Assembly: GCA_017530465.1 (NCBI GenBank)
Contig: JAFXMJ010000502.1
Location: forward strand, 1-14,442
DNA: 14,442 nucleotides
Reading direction: 5' to 3'
DNA from: Bacteroidales bacterium
GTDB taxonomy: Bacteria; Bacteroidota; Bacteroidia; Bacteroidales; UBA3824
The translations under genes were made by a program, and so were the position numbers. The notes beneath the pieces are model-generated. The model was not told the DNA's origin, made no database searches, and saw only the letters and a program-made list of their open reading frames with translations. Position 1 is the first letter of the stretch; each line of letters opens with the position of its first letter. Positions 1 through 8,952 of the stretch are shown here, one piece after another.

Positions 1-971
1 TAAGTTACGCCGCAGTGACTTGTACTGGCAGTAATTATGGAAGTATTGCAGGAGAGAATTTCACCGGTACTCTCTCAAACAATTATTACTACAACTCTAC
101 TGTCAATGGTAACACCTCCAGCGTAGGCTGTAAGGGCGCAGACATAGAAACCAACGACGGCGCAATATATGCCTACATCATCGACGGCGACCGCGAGACC
201 ACGGTAAGCACCGAAGCGAGCGCAACTGCTGTACCTGTGGTGTATCTCCGCAAATTGAAGTCAGGAGTTACGTCCACTATTATGCTGCCATTCAATTTCG
301 ATGCAAGCAGTTTCAGTGGCACATTCTATCAGCTCTCGAGCGTCAATATGAGCGATTGGACGGCTGGCGCGGAAAGTGTACCAGGCCCATTGTCCGCCAA
401 TACGCCCTACCTCTTCACACCCTCTGCGGACATTGATAAAGTAGTGTTCTCCGGCGTATCGCTCGTGTCCACCTCTGGCGACCACAGCGTTGAAATTGGC
501 AGCAACTGGTCTTTCGTCGGTGTATATGAAAAGATACTCTGGACTTCCGCTCCTAACGGTGAGTACGGATTTTCGGCAATCAACAAGGGCGACAATATAT
601 CCGCTGGCGACTTCGTAAAGATAGGTGCAAACGTCCGCATAAAGCCCACCCGTGCCTATCTGCATTACAACGACGGCACATCTAAATCGTCTGTCGTGCT
701 GCCCGAGCGCATCACAGTAATTTTCAATGACCACATCGCGACACCCATCTCGGAGCTGCCCGCTCAAATTGCCAATACAAAGGTTTGGTCGTATGACAAG
801 ACCATCTACATCGAATCTGCCCCCGAGACCAATTACCGCATCATTGACGCTGCCGGACGTGTACTCCGCACCGCCACCACGCACGCCAACCGCGAACAAA
901 TCAGCCTCGGCAATTATGGCGGCATCGTGATTGTAATCATCAACAACGAAACATTCAAAATAACTTATTAA
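1..971 (+). CDS. C-terminal part of a secreted surface protein with GLUG-like region and a C-terminal sorting-like domain (5' truncated)
   Basis: The reading frame is open from the left edge (first full codon at 3), so this is the last 322 residues of a larger protein. The first visible residues are Gly/Ser/Asn/Tyr-rich (GSIAGENFTGTLSNNYYY) and resemble GLUG-type repeats of Bacteroidales surface proteins. A beta-rich middle follows with segments such as ANTPYLFTPSADIDKVVF and FVKIGANVRIKPTRAYLHY, which recur in large secreted proteins of this group. The last 60 or so residues (YRIIDAAGRVLRT ... IVIVIINNETFKITY) match the pattern of the type A C-terminal sorting domain of the type IX secretion system: a strand, an 'aGrvl' turn, and a final 'YiVkI.g.s.Ki' strand. 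That reading is by eye. The protein is probably cell-surface or secreted; its ligand is unknown. The small gene at 973 starts one base after its stop, which suggests co-transcription. Confidence 0.8.
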   Translation, partial: SYAAVTCTGSNYGSIAGENFTGTLSNNYYYNSTVNGNTSSVGCKGADIETNDGAIYAYIIDGDRETTVSTEASATAVPVVYLRKLKSGVTSTIMLPFNFDASSFSGTFYQLSSVNMSDWTAGAESVPGPLSANTPYLFTPSADIDKVVFSGVSLVSTSGDHSVEIGSNWSFVGVYEKILWTSAPNGEYGFSAINKGDNISAGDFVKIGANVRIKPTRAYLHYNDGTSKSSVVLPERITVIFNDHIATPISELPAQIANTKVWSYDKTIYIESAPETNYRIIDAAGRVLRTATTHANREQISLGNYGGIVIVIINNETFKITY

Positions 972-972
972 T

Positions 973-1101
973 ATGGAAAAGAAAACTTACGAAACTCCCG
1001 CAGTGGAAGTCATCGATCTTCCATCAGTACCCCGATTGTTGGATGGCAGTCCGTGGCAGCTTAACGGTGACTCCGCTGACGACCCCGCTGACCTCGGATA
1101 A
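973..1101 (+). CDS. Small 42-residue peptide of the Bacteroidales 'K-Y-x-x-P-x-x-x-V-x-x-L' type
   Basis: The ATG is one base after the stop of the surface-protein gene, and the frame runs 42 codons to TAA, just before an intrinsic terminator. The peptide starts MEKKTYETPAVEVIDLPSV, has a central LLDGSPW, and ends in an acidic stretch, GDSADDPADLG. Short proteins of this build (basic start, Y-x-x-P, a V-x-x-L strand, then LL-x-GS and a Gly/Asp tail) are familiar in Bacteroidales genomes and are often unannotated. No signal peptide, membrane segment or cysteine is present. Placement between gene and terminator, plus the family-like pattern, supports a real gene. The function is unknown: a modified-peptide precursor, a partner of the surface protein, or a regulator are all possible. 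Confidence 0.6.
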   Translation: MEKKTYETPAVEVIDLPSVPRLLDGSPWQLNGDSADDPADLG

Positions 1102-1137
1102 TAATGGAGTGCTGACGGCTCGTCCTCCACTTCCCCT

Positions 1138-1170
1138 AAAAACCCCGCTCGATGCTGGGTTTTCTTTTTT
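1138..1170 (+). terminator. Intrinsic terminator after the surface-protein / small-peptide unit
   Basis: AAAACCC (1139-1145) pairs with GGGTTTT (1157-1163), with a further GC/GC pair inside and a TCGAT loop. It is followed by CTTTTTT (1164-1170). The site lies 37 bases after the small-peptide stop codon. Confidence 0.8.
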
Positions 1171-1180
1171 GCGCTATTCC

Positions 1181-1200
1181 GTAAAAAATCATTTTTTTAC
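1181..1200. other. AT-rich perfect hairpin / palindrome between terminator and promoter
   Basis: GTAAAAAA (1181-1188) and TTTTTTAC (1193-1200) are perfect 8-base arms around a TCAT loop. It could be a weak second terminator (its right arm is a T run) or an operator upstream of the promoter of the lipoprotein gene at 1275. The sequence alone does not separate these. Confidence 0.35.
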
Positions 1201-1241
1201 AACATTTGCAACATAATGTAATTTTATTCAACTTTTTTTTC

Positions 1242-1249
1242 TATATTTG
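1242..1249 (+). promoter_or_regulatory. -7 promoter element (TATATTTG) of the lipoprotein gene
   Basis: This is an exact match to TAnnTTTG, 25 bases before the ATG at 1275. No clear TTTG is found 19-21 bases upstream, so the -33 element is weak or absent. The element lies downstream of the in-frame ATG at 1206, which argues against that earlier start. Confidence 0.55.
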
Positions 1250-1274
1250 CGCTGCACTATTACACAAAACTATT

Positions 1275-1988
1275 ATGAAAACAATCAAAATCTCATTCAT
1301 ATTGCTTGCGGCTGTCGTCACCGCAATCATGATGCAGGCGTGCGGCGGCAATGTGTTCGGCGAAAAGATTAGCGAAGGTATCATCACCTACAAGCTCGAA
1401 TACCCCGCAGGCGACAACAACAACTCGCTCATGATGATGCTCCCGGAGCAGATGACTATGACATTCAAGGACAATAATACGATGATGTCCATCAGGGGGT
1501 ATGCGGGGTGCTTCGTACTAAATACCATTGCCAACAATGCCCATAAACAAAACTACACGACGCTCTCTGTCGGATTGTTGGGGCAAAAATATATGCTCAT
1601 ATCAGATTTTGGCGACACGCCATTCGGCACCGACACTATGTCGGATATGGTAATCACCCAATGTGCCGATACAACTTACATCTGCGGCTATCTCTGCCAC
1701 AAGGCTGTAGGACACAGCAATCAATGCAATCGAGATTTCACATTCTGGTACACCAAGGACATAGACATCACCAGCGACTGCATCCTCTCCCCCGTAAAAT
1801 CGATAGACGGTGTGCTGATGGAATTTGAAGTGGAGATGATGGGCATCTCTATGAAGGCAAGGGCGTCGGAAGTGAGCCGTATGGAGATTTCCAACGATTT
1901 TTTTGAAAAACCCGAAGGTTACAATGAAGTGACCAGGGCTCAGCTCGAGGACGTGATACACACCTTCGATGGCAGCAAGAAGAATTAG
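1275..1988 (+). CDS. Lipoprotein resembling DUF4412 / GLPGLI-type secreted proteins
   Basis: The 237-residue protein begins MKTIKISF, with a hydrophobic segment and a lipobox ending MMQAC at about residue 24, so it should be acylated and anchored to a membrane. After the Cys, the mature part starts with 'EGIITYKLEYP', then has alternating strand segments, including FTFWYTKDID and an ending around 'NDFFEKPEGY'. This plan recalls DUF4412 and GLPGLI proteins of Bacteroidetes, whose role is not known; the match is by pattern only. An in-frame ATG at 1206 would put 23 residues before the signal peptide, and it lies upstream of the promoter element at 1242, so 1275 was chosen. The 3' end overlaps the stop of convergent surE by four bases, with no terminator between them. 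Confidence 0.8.
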   Translation: MKTIKISFILLAAVVTAIMMQACGGNVFGEKISEGIITYKLEYPAGDNNNSLMMMLPEQMTMTFKDNNTMMSIRGYAGCFVLNTIANNAHKQNYTTLSVGLLGQKYMLISDFGDTPFGTDTMSDMVITQCADTTYICGYLCHKAVGHSNQCNRDFTFWYTKDIDITSDCILSPVKSIDGVLMEFEVEMMGISMKARASEVSRMEISNDFFEKPEGYNEVTRAQLEDVIHTFDGSKKN

Positions 1989-2806
1989 CTAAACCAACCT
2001 TCACCCATATTATTCAATGCGTTGTAGTCGGTGCAATCTACTGTCACGGGCTGTATTGTGATATATCCATTGTCGAGCATCCACGTATCTGTGTCGGTGG
2101 ATTCTGGCTCAAGGTCGTGAAATTCGCCGGTGAGCCAGTAGTATGGCCTCTTGTTGGAGGGGTGGAAATGCCGTACAAAATCCTCTATCCATTCGCCGCG
2201 TCCCTGACGTACCACTCTGATGCCTTTGATTTCCGATTCGGGAAGGCAGGGGATGTTTACATTTAGACATGTGAAAGGCAATGAGCCGAGATTGTCGATG
2301 GTCTTTGCCACGATGCGCGCCGCGTACGTTGCAGCTGCGGCAAAGTCAGCGTCGGAATTGAAACTCAGCAGCGAAAATCCTATCGACGGAATATTGTGAA
2401 TAGCACCCTCCATTGCCGCGCCCATCGTGCCGGAGTACAGGATGTTGATGCTTGAATTGGAGCCGTGGTTGATGCCCGAGATGATGAGGTCGGGCTTGCG
2501 ATCCATTATGCGGTAGAGTGCGATTTTGATGCAGTCGGACGGTGTGCCGGTGCACTTGTAGGCGCGGTCGGCGTCCTCGAATTTGGACACCATGTACCAT
2601 AATGGCGCATCGAGTGTCACGGCGTGTCCCCTGCCGCTCTGAGGCTTGTCGGGAGCCACCACCACTATCTCGCCGTATGGGTGCAGAGCCTTCACAAGCT
2701 CGTGGATGCCCTTGGCGAAGATGCCGTCGTCGTTGGTAATCAGTATCAATGGACGGTGCGGCGCATTGTCAGCCGTGCCGATAGCTGTTGCTTCTGTTTC
2801 TTCCAT
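1985..2806 (-). CDS. surE: 5'/3'-nucleotidase SurE
   Basis: SurE is a metal-dependent phosphatase that removes phosphate from nucleoside 5'- and 3'-monophosphates in the cytoplasm, and is linked to stationary-phase survival. The 273-residue product carries the family signatures: LILITNDDGIFAKGI near residue 20 (the DD pair binds the metal), VVVAPDKPQSGRGHAVTL (Ser/Gly active-site loop), GTPSDCIKIAL, and SGINHGSN, whose Asn is a metal ligand, followed by YSGTMGAAMEGA. Length is in the normal range; about 18 polar residues precede the first strand. The start at 2806 lies 18 bases after a TAnnTTTG element on the minus strand. The gene diverges from the macroglobulin gene and converges on the lipoprotein gene with overlapping stops. 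Identification is firm; the exact start is less so. Confidence 0.96.
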   Translation of the reverse strand: MEETEATAIGTADNAPHRPLILITNDDGIFAKGIHELVKALHPYGEIVVVAPDKPQSGRGHAVTLDAPLWYMVSKFEDADRAYKCTGTPSDCIKIALYRIMDRKPDLIISGINHGSNSSINILYSGTMGAAMEGAIHNIPSIGFSLLSFNSDADFAAAATYAARIVAKTIDNLGSLPFTCLNVNIPCLPESEIKGIRVVRQGRGEWIEDFVRHFHPSNKRPYYWLTGEFHDLEPESTDTDTWMLDNGYITIQPVTVDCTDYNALNNMGEGWFS

Positions 2807-2824
2807 AATCCCAAAAATTTTTTA

Positions 2825-2832
2825 CAAATATA
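2825..2832 (-). promoter_or_regulatory. -7 promoter element (TATATTTG) of surE
   Basis: On the minus strand this is an exact TAnnTTTG match, 18 bases before the surE ATG. No good -33 TTTG stands at the usual distance. The same 99-base divergent gap (2807-2905) must also hold the promoter of the macroglobulin gene, but I found no convincing element for that direction. Confidence 0.5.
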
Positions 2833-2905
2833 CGCATTTTTTGAAAATAAATTCCTAAATTGCGCACAAATTTTACACGGAAAAAAACCACTAACCACTA
2901 TAAAA

Positions 2906-5900
2906 ATGAAACTTAAACACTTGATGGCCGGTGCATTGCTGACATTTTCGTTGGCGGCGACGGCTCACGTCAACGAATGTAACATCCACATTCCTAACAT
3001 TATGGAGACAAGAATCATCGACGGTTACGACTACGCCAAGGCGTGGCAGGAAGTGGAAAAACTCGACCACGACCTCAAACCCCGCGAAGCTCTCGCTAAG
3101 GTGAAGGACATCAGGACTCAAGCCCTGAAGGAGAAAAACTACCAGCAGGTATCCCGGGCGTTCATCTACATCATCGACTACTCCACCCGCGTGGAGGAGG
3201 CAAGCAACTGGAAGGATGAAATCAAGCTCCTCCGCGCCGCCACCGACGACGCGCCAGAAGCTCCGAAGGCGTTCCTCAATTTTCTGCTTGCGCGTTATTA
3301 CACCTACTTCCGTGACGCCAACGCCCGCAAACTCAGAAACAGGACTGACGTTGAAGACGACCAGAGCGACGACATCGAGACATGGAGCCGTACAAGGCTC
3401 GACCGCGAGATTGCTGACTTCTGCCGCAAGGCGGTAGCCAACCCCAAGGCGACTCAGGCGGTGCAGCTCGACGCTTGGAAGGATGCCGTGGAGCGTTACG
3501 AAACAGGACACAGCAATACGCTCTACTGCAAGACCCTGTATGATTTCATCGCGTGGAACATCATCGACAATTACTGCGCCAATTCGCCCAATTACCACGG
3601 CGACTTCAGCTACAAGGACATCGAGCTTGTAAGCGACGACAATACTTTCATCAATTTCAAACCCAAAAACGAAGACACTTGGTCGTCGGAAAACCTCAGG
3701 CTCTCGCTCTACCAGGAGCTGCTCCGCGCCCACAAAAACGACAAGACGCCGTTGGCATACACTTTTGTCAACGTGTTCCGCCTCAATTATTTCAAGGAGC
3801 ACAGCGTCAATGAGGATGCCAACAAGACCTACCTCAAGACGATGCAGAATCTCAAGGCGCGTTACGGCAACGACCCCGAGCTTACCCCGATGCTGTCGTA
3901 TTGGATAGCTCAGTATCACCGTTCCAATGGTTCGTTGAAGGAGGCACACGACATTGCCGCCGAGGCATACAAAAAATTCCCCAAGTCGTCCGCCAATTAC
4001 GGCGAGGCTTGCAACACGCTTGCCCGCGAACTCGAATTGAAATCGCTCGCACTTAAAGCCGAGAGCATTGTGGCTGCCGACACTCCATTCCCGATGAGGC
4101 TCGAATACACCAACCTCCCCAAAGTGTATCTGCACATTTATAAGGTGGAGAATCTCGACGACTACAATCACAATAGCTACGACCGCACCGAATACATCAA
4201 AAACAAGCTCCAGGAAGTGCGTTTGCAGGAAGTCGCACTCATTGACCGCAAAGACTACAAGCATCTCAATTCTGAAATCATCGTCGAAGGTCTGCCCAAC
4301 GGCTGCTACGTAATCCTCGGCAGCAACGACAAGGACTTCATCCCCAAAAAGTCGGACGTGGTGTCGTACCTGATGGTGAAAGTCACCAATATTGCCGTAG
4401 TCACAATGACCGAAAAGATAGGACACCGCAAGTTTTACGTTGTGGATCGCACCACGGGACGCGGCGTTTCGTCGGCAAAGATTACCCTCTACTCCAATGA
4501 CAAGGCTGTCTGGGATGCCACCACCAATAGCGACGGTATGGCTGATATGGACATCAAGCAGATTAATTTCAGATATTGGAGCACCGATGTCACTGTGACC
4601 CTCCCAGATGGCGACGTTGTGGAATTTCACGATTATTTTTCATACGACGAACCCGACCGCTCCTCGCAGCTCCGTTCCGCTTTCTTCACCGACAGGAAGA
4701 TTTACCGCCCGGGACAGACTGTCTATTATAAGGTGATTTACTATAATGGCAATGGCAAGGAGGCTCAGGTCGCTCCCAACACCAAGGGCAGCATTGAACT
4801 CCGTGACGTCAATTACAAGGTGGTGGCGCAGAAGGATTTTGTCGCCAATGAATTTGGCAGCATCCACGGCGAATTTACATTGCCGGTAGGACTCGCCAAC
4901 GGACGTTTTACACTTTTGGACAAGGTGACTGGTACTCATTATACCTTCAATGTGGAGGAATACAAGCGTCCCACATTCGAGGTGAAGCTCGAATCGCCTG
5001 AAAACGAGGTGAAAATCAACGACCTTGTCACCGTCAATGGTTCTGCCGCCACATACGCTGGCACCAAGATACCAAGTGGCAAAGTGCGCTACGAGGTGAC
5101 CCGCATCCCCGAATGGCGCGGCTGGTGGGGCTATTACAATTACCGCGAAGTGGTAATCGAGACCGGTGAGACCACCACCGACGACGACGGCGCGTTCAAG
5201 GTGTCGTTTACGGCTAAGCCCGATGTCAATTCCAAGGACAATGAATACCTCGTCTATAATTATCGCGTCAAAGTGTCTGTTACGGATACTAATGGCGAGA
5301 CCCGTGAGGCTACCACAATCACTGCTGCCGGGTACAAGAGTATGTTTATATCAGTGTCGATGCCGTCTGATTTCAATATGATGGACAAGGCAAAGCTCAA
5401 TGAATCCGCCGTGTATTGCAACAGTGCCAATGGCGGTCCAATCACTGCCGATGTCACCGTGAAGGTGTCGCGCCTCGCCAATTACGACAAGCCGCGCAGT
5501 GCCAAGCTGTGGCAGTCGTGCGACAATCCGTTGCCCTCTGTCACACGCGAGATTTGGGACTCCAAGTTGCCAAACCTCGAATACAGCAAGGCAGACAATA
5601 ATATCGACAGCCTTGCGGTAGTCAAGACCATTCAGACTATAAAAGTGCATTGTGCCGAGGGCGAAGGCAAGCTCGACCTCAGCTTCCTCAAAAAAGAAGG
5701 CTCGGGTCACTATCTCGTGCAGATAGAATCCACCGACCGCGAAGGCCGCCCCGTGAAATACGAACGCCGTTTCACCCTCTATGCGCCGACGGAAGACATC
5801 ACCAACATCAACAAGGTGTTCTTCTCCAGCGTTGATAAGTCGTCATACGAGCCGGGCGAGACCGCCACAGTATTGATGGGTTCGGCATTGAGCGGACTCA

Positions 5901-8900
5901 AGGTTTATTATCAGGTGCAATGCGGCGACGATATTGTGGATTCGGGCATCAAGACCTTGGATAGGTCTGTGGAGAAGATTCTCATCCCCATCAAGGAACA
6001 GATGCGCGGCGGACTTGCCGTCAAGATGTTTTATGTAAGAAACAACCACTTTGCCAACAGCTCCGAATACATCGACGTGCCTTACACCAACAAGAAGCTC
6101 ACCGCCAAATTTGAGACCTTCCGCGACAAGCTCTATCCGGGCGACACCGAAAAGTGGAAAATCCGCATCACCGACTTCCAAAACAAGGCTGCACGCGCAG
6201 AATTTGCCGCCACGCTCTTCGATGCATCTGTCAATGCATTGGCATCCAACTATTGGTATCTCAATGCATTCAGCGGCAATAGCAATAACAACTGGTACGG
6301 CTCACAGACTTTTGGCTGTGGTTATGGCAGCGAATTTCTCGGCGATAGCAACCACGCCCCGCAATCGTCTGTGCATATCAGTCATCCGGTGCTCAATTGG
6401 TACGGACATTCGCCGAGATTCCCCAATTATATGCTGTATGAAGATGCAATGATGGTGGGTGCAGCTGCCAATGGACGCGGCATAGTGGAAGCACAGCCGA
6501 TGTTGATGAAGAAAGCAGTAATGGACGAAGAAGTTGCAGATTATGCTGTGGCAGAAGAGTCTGTAGAAGTATCGGCAACATCAGGTCAGGACGACGACGG
6601 CGAAGACTTCTCCAACGCCGAAATCCGCACCAACTTTGCCGAGACCGCATTCTTCAAGCCCGACATTGTGACTGACTACAATGGCGACCTCTTTGTGGAG
6701 TTTACAGTGCCGCAGAGCATCACACGTTGGAAAATGCTCGGCATCGCCCACACCAAGGATATGGCTGTTGGCACATTGACCAACGAACTCGTCACCAACA
6801 AGGATTTCAGCGTCATCCCCAATCTGCCCCGCTTCATGCGTTGCGGCGACAAGGTGGAGATTCCCATCAAGATAAGCAACCTCGGCGAGAATGACGTTGT
6901 GCGCGGACAGATTAAGATGGAAGTCCTCGACGTGGAGACTATGCGCCCGCTCCGTCAATTCAAGATTTGGGAGCCGTTGCAGGCGTTTGAGGTATTCAAG
7001 GGCAAGACCGAGGCTACCAAATACGTAGTTGACGTGCCTCAGTACGAAAAGCCTGTTGCCATCCGCATCGTGGGCGTCAGCGGCAACCACAGCGACGGCG
7101 AGCAGCACATCATTCCCATCCTCACCGACAAAACCCTTGTCACCGAGGCTCTTACGCTCTCCGTGCGTGGCAACGAGACAAAGACATTCGAGTTCAAGAA
7201 CTGGACCAACAGCAAGTCAACCACTGCCATCGACCACAGCCTGACGCTTGAATATTCCTCCAATCCCGCTTGGTACGCCGTAAGCAGCTTGCCGTGGCTC
7301 TCTCAAAACTCCTACGACTGTTTTGAGCAGACATTCTCCAAGTTATTCGCCAACTCGGTGTCTAAGCTCATCATTGACAACAATCCCGACATCCCCACCA
7401 TCCTCGCCAAGTGGTCGGCTGACAATAGCCAGGTATTGACCTCTCCATTGCTCAAAAATCAGGAACTCAAATCGCTCCTCATCGACGAGACTCCGTGGGC
7501 TATCGACGGCGACAATGAGACCGAGCGTATGCACAACCTCATCCAGCTCCTCGACCCCAACCGCATCGCCACCGAAAACGAAAAGTTCATCAAGAAACTT
7601 GCCGACGGACAGACCAAGAATGGCGCGTGGCCCTGGTTTACAGGAATGGAGGAGAGCAAGTGGATTACACAGCACATAATCGCAGGATTTGGCAAGTTGC
7701 GCCACATTGGAGTCGATATCAACAAAGACCCGCGCATCACTCAGATGATAGACCGCGCCATCCGTTACCTCGATGAGGCGGAGGCTGAATATTTCGAGAG
7801 GTACGTCAAGAAAAACAATGTGCCGAGTTATTACGACTACCAATACCTCTATATGCGCTCCTTCTTCCCCGAGTACAAGCTCACCAAGGCTAAGGAAGCA
7901 TACGACTACTACCTCAAATACGCCATGGAAAATTGGCAGAAGACCAGCTTGTACTATCAGGCTGTGCTCTGCACCGTATTCAAGCGCACCGGTAATGAGG
8001 ACGTCGCCAAAAATATCATTGCCTCCTTCCAAGACCGCGCACAGCGCAGCGATGAATTTGGTATGTATTTCAATGAGAATGTCAATGGCTTCCTCTGGCA
8101 CGAAAACAATATCGAGACCCAGTCGCTTATCGTAGAGGCATTCCAAGAGATGGGCATGAAGAACGAAGTGGAGGAGCTGAAAATCTGGCTCATCAAAAAC
8201 CGTCAGTCCAACCGTTGGGCTACCACCAAGGCCACCACAGAGGCTTGCTACGCGATGTTCCTCTGCGGCAACAAGATTAAGGCCACCGAACCGCTCTGCA
8301 AGATAATCATTGGTGGCAAGACCGCCGACACCAAAAACGCCGAGGCTGGCACAGGCTACTTCAAGCAGAGCTGGCAAGCTCACGAGATGGACAAGAAGAT
8401 GGCAAAAATCACCGTTGCCAATCCCAACGACCACATCAGCTACGGTGCGGTGTACCGTCAGTATTTCGAAGATCTCGACAAGGTGGTGGCTGCCGACAAT
8501 AAGCTCCAAATCGAAAAACAGATGTTCCTCAATGCCAAGGACAATTCTGGCAACCCTGTCCTCCGTGAGATAACTTCCGAGACCGAAGTGCATCCCGGCG
8601 ACAAGGTGACTGCAAGGTTCGTAATCCGCACCGACCGCGACCTCGAATACGTACACCTCAAAGACATGAGGGCGGCGGGTTTTGAACCGCTCAACGTACT
8701 CAGCCGCACCAAATACCAAGGTGGCATGTATTACTACGAATCCACCAAGGACGCCAGCGAGAATTTCTTCATCGAGCATCTCAACAAAGGCACATACGTC
8801 TTTGAGTACCAACTCATTGCCGTACACGTTGGCGACTTCTCCAACGGCATTGCCACCATCCAGTGTATGTACGCCCCCGAATTTACGGCGCACAGCGCAG

Positions 8901-8926
8901 GTATGAGGTTCAAAATTGTTAAATAG
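2906..8926 (+). CDS. Alpha-2-macroglobulin family protein (MG2, A2M and thioester domains), exported
   Basis: The 2006-residue protein has a signal peptide (MKLKHLMAGALLTFSLAATA, likely cut after residue 20) and no lipobox. Order of parts: a helical N-terminal region (about 30-390), macroglobulin-like beta domains from about 395, and an MG2 signature (IYRPGQTVYYKV, residue 599 on). A flexible, acidic, Met/Ala/Glu-rich stretch near 1185-1240 is a bait-region candidate. The A2M core (DIVTDYNGDLFVEFTVPQS, from 1253) is followed by an alpha-helical thioester domain with CFEQ at 1472-1475, then beta domains to the end. The CxEQ motif forms the reactive internal thioester in this family, so covalent protease trapping is plausible. 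Bacterial members act as envelope protease traps; the target here is unknown. The frame is open back to 2624, but that part runs through surE antisense and lacks a signal peptide, so 2906 was chosen. An exported peptidase gene follows after 92 bases. Confidence 0.93.
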   Translation: MKLKHLMAGALLTFSLAATAHVNECNIHIPNIMETRIIDGYDYAKAWQEVEKLDHDLKPREALAKVKDIRTQALKEKNYQQVSRAFIYIIDYSTRVEEASNWKDEIKLLRAATDDAPEAPKAFLNFLLARYYTYFRDANARKLRNRTDVEDDQSDDIETWSRTRLDREIADFCRKAVANPKATQAVQLDAWKDAVERYETGHSNTLYCKTLYDFIAWNIIDNYCANSPNYHGDFSYKDIELVSDDNTFINFKPKNEDTWSSENLRLSLYQELLRAHKNDKTPLAYTFVNVFRLNYFKEHSVNEDANKTYLKTMQNLKARYGNDPELTPMLSYWIAQYHRSNGSLKEAHDIAAEAYKKFPKSSANYGEACNTLARELELKSLALKAESIVAADTPFPMRLEYTNLPKVYLHIYKVENLDDYNHNSYDRTEYIKNKLQEVRLQEVALIDRKDYKHLNSEIIVEGLPNGCYVILGSNDKDFIPKKSDVVSYLMVKVTNIAVVTMTEKIGHRKFYVVDRTTGRGVSSAKITLYSNDKAVWDATTNSDGMADMDIKQINFRYWSTDVTVTLPDGDVVEFHDYFSYDEPDRSSQLRSAFFTDRKIYRPGQTVYYKVIYYNGNGKEAQVAPNTKGSIELRDVNYKVVAQKDFVANEFGSIHGEFTLPVGLANGRFTLLDKVTGTHYTFNVEEYKRPTFEVKLESPENEVKINDLVTVNGSAATYAGTKIPSGKVRYEVTRIPEWRGWWGYYNYREVVIETGETTTDDDGAFKVSFTAKPDVNSKDNEYLVYNYRVKVSVTDTNGETREATTITAAGYKSMFISVSMPSDFNMMDKAKLNESAVYCNSANGGPITADVTVKVSRLANYDKPRSAKLWQSCDNPLPSVTREIWDSKLPNLEYSKADNNIDSLAVVKTIQTIKVHCAEGEGKLDLSFLKKEGSGHYLVQIESTDREGRPVKYERRFTLYAPTEDITNINKVFFSSVDKSSYEPGETATVLMGSALSGLKVYYQVQCGDDIVDSGIKTLDRSVEKILIPIKEQMRGGLAVKMFYVRNNHFANSSEYIDVPYTNKKLTAKFETFRDKLYPGDTEKWKIRITDFQNKAARAEFAATLFDASVNALASNYWYLNAFSGNSNNNWYGSQTFGCGYGSEFLGDSNHAPQSSVHISHPVLNWYGHSPRFPNYMLYEDAMMVGAAANGRGIVEAQPMLMKKAVMDEEVADYAVAEESVEVSATSGQDDDGEDFSNAEIRTNFAETAFFKPDIVTDYNGDLFVEFTVPQSITRWKMLGIAHTKDMAVGTLTNELVTNKDFSVIPNLPRFMRCGDKVEIPIKISNLGENDVVRGQIKMEVLDVETMRPLRQFKIWEPLQAFEVFKGKTEATKYVVDVPQYEKPVAIRIVGVSGNHSDGEQHIIPILTDKTLVTEALTLSVRGNETKTFEFKNWTNSKSTTAIDHSLTLEYSSNPAWYAVSSLPWLSQNSYDCFEQTFSKLFANSVSKLIIDNNPDIPTILAKWSADNSQVLTSPLLKNQELKSLLIDETPWAIDGDNETERMHNLIQLLDPNRIATENEKFIKKLADGQTKNGAWPWFTGMEESKWITQHIIAGFGKLRHIGVDINKDPRITQMIDRAIRYLDEAEAEYFERYVKKNNVPSYYDYQYLYMRSFFPEYKLTKAKEAYDYYLKYAMENWQKTSLYYQAVLCTVFKRTGNEDVAKNIIASFQDRAQRSDEFGMYFNENVNGFLWHENNIETQSLIVEAFQEMGMKNEVEELKIWLIKNRQSNRWATTKATTEACYAMFLCGNKIKATEPLCKIIIGGKTADTKNAEAGTGYFKQSWQAHEMDKKMAKITVANPNDHISYGAVYRQYFEDLDKVVAADNKLQIEKQMFLNAKDNSGNPVLREITSETEVHPGDKVTARFVIRTDRDLEYVHLKDMRAAGFEPLNVLSRTKYQGGMYYYESTKDASENFFIEHLNKGTYVFEYQLIAVHVGDFSNGIATIQCMYAPEFTAHSAGMRFKIVK

Positions 8927-8952
8927 ATTTAAAAAAATATGTAGTTTGGGTG

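Noticed and set aside
1206..1274. Earlier start for the lipoprotein gene
   Set aside because: It would precede the promoter element at 1242 and put extra residues before the lipoprotein signal peptide.
2624..2905. N-terminal extension of the macroglobulin from an ATG at 2624
   Set aside because: The extension runs antisense through surE and the divergent gap and has no signal peptide, while 2906 begins a clear one.
2833..2905. Promoter for the macroglobulin gene in the divergent gap
   Set aside because: TAAATTGC (2856-2863) resembles a -7 element, but the TTTG at 2840-2843 is only 12 bases away and no better pair was found.
2891..4630. 579-codon open frame on the minus strand
   Set aside because: It lies wholly antisense to the macroglobulin gene. 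Its Val/His/Leu/Glu-biased translation has no recognisable motif and follows from the codon bias of the real gene.
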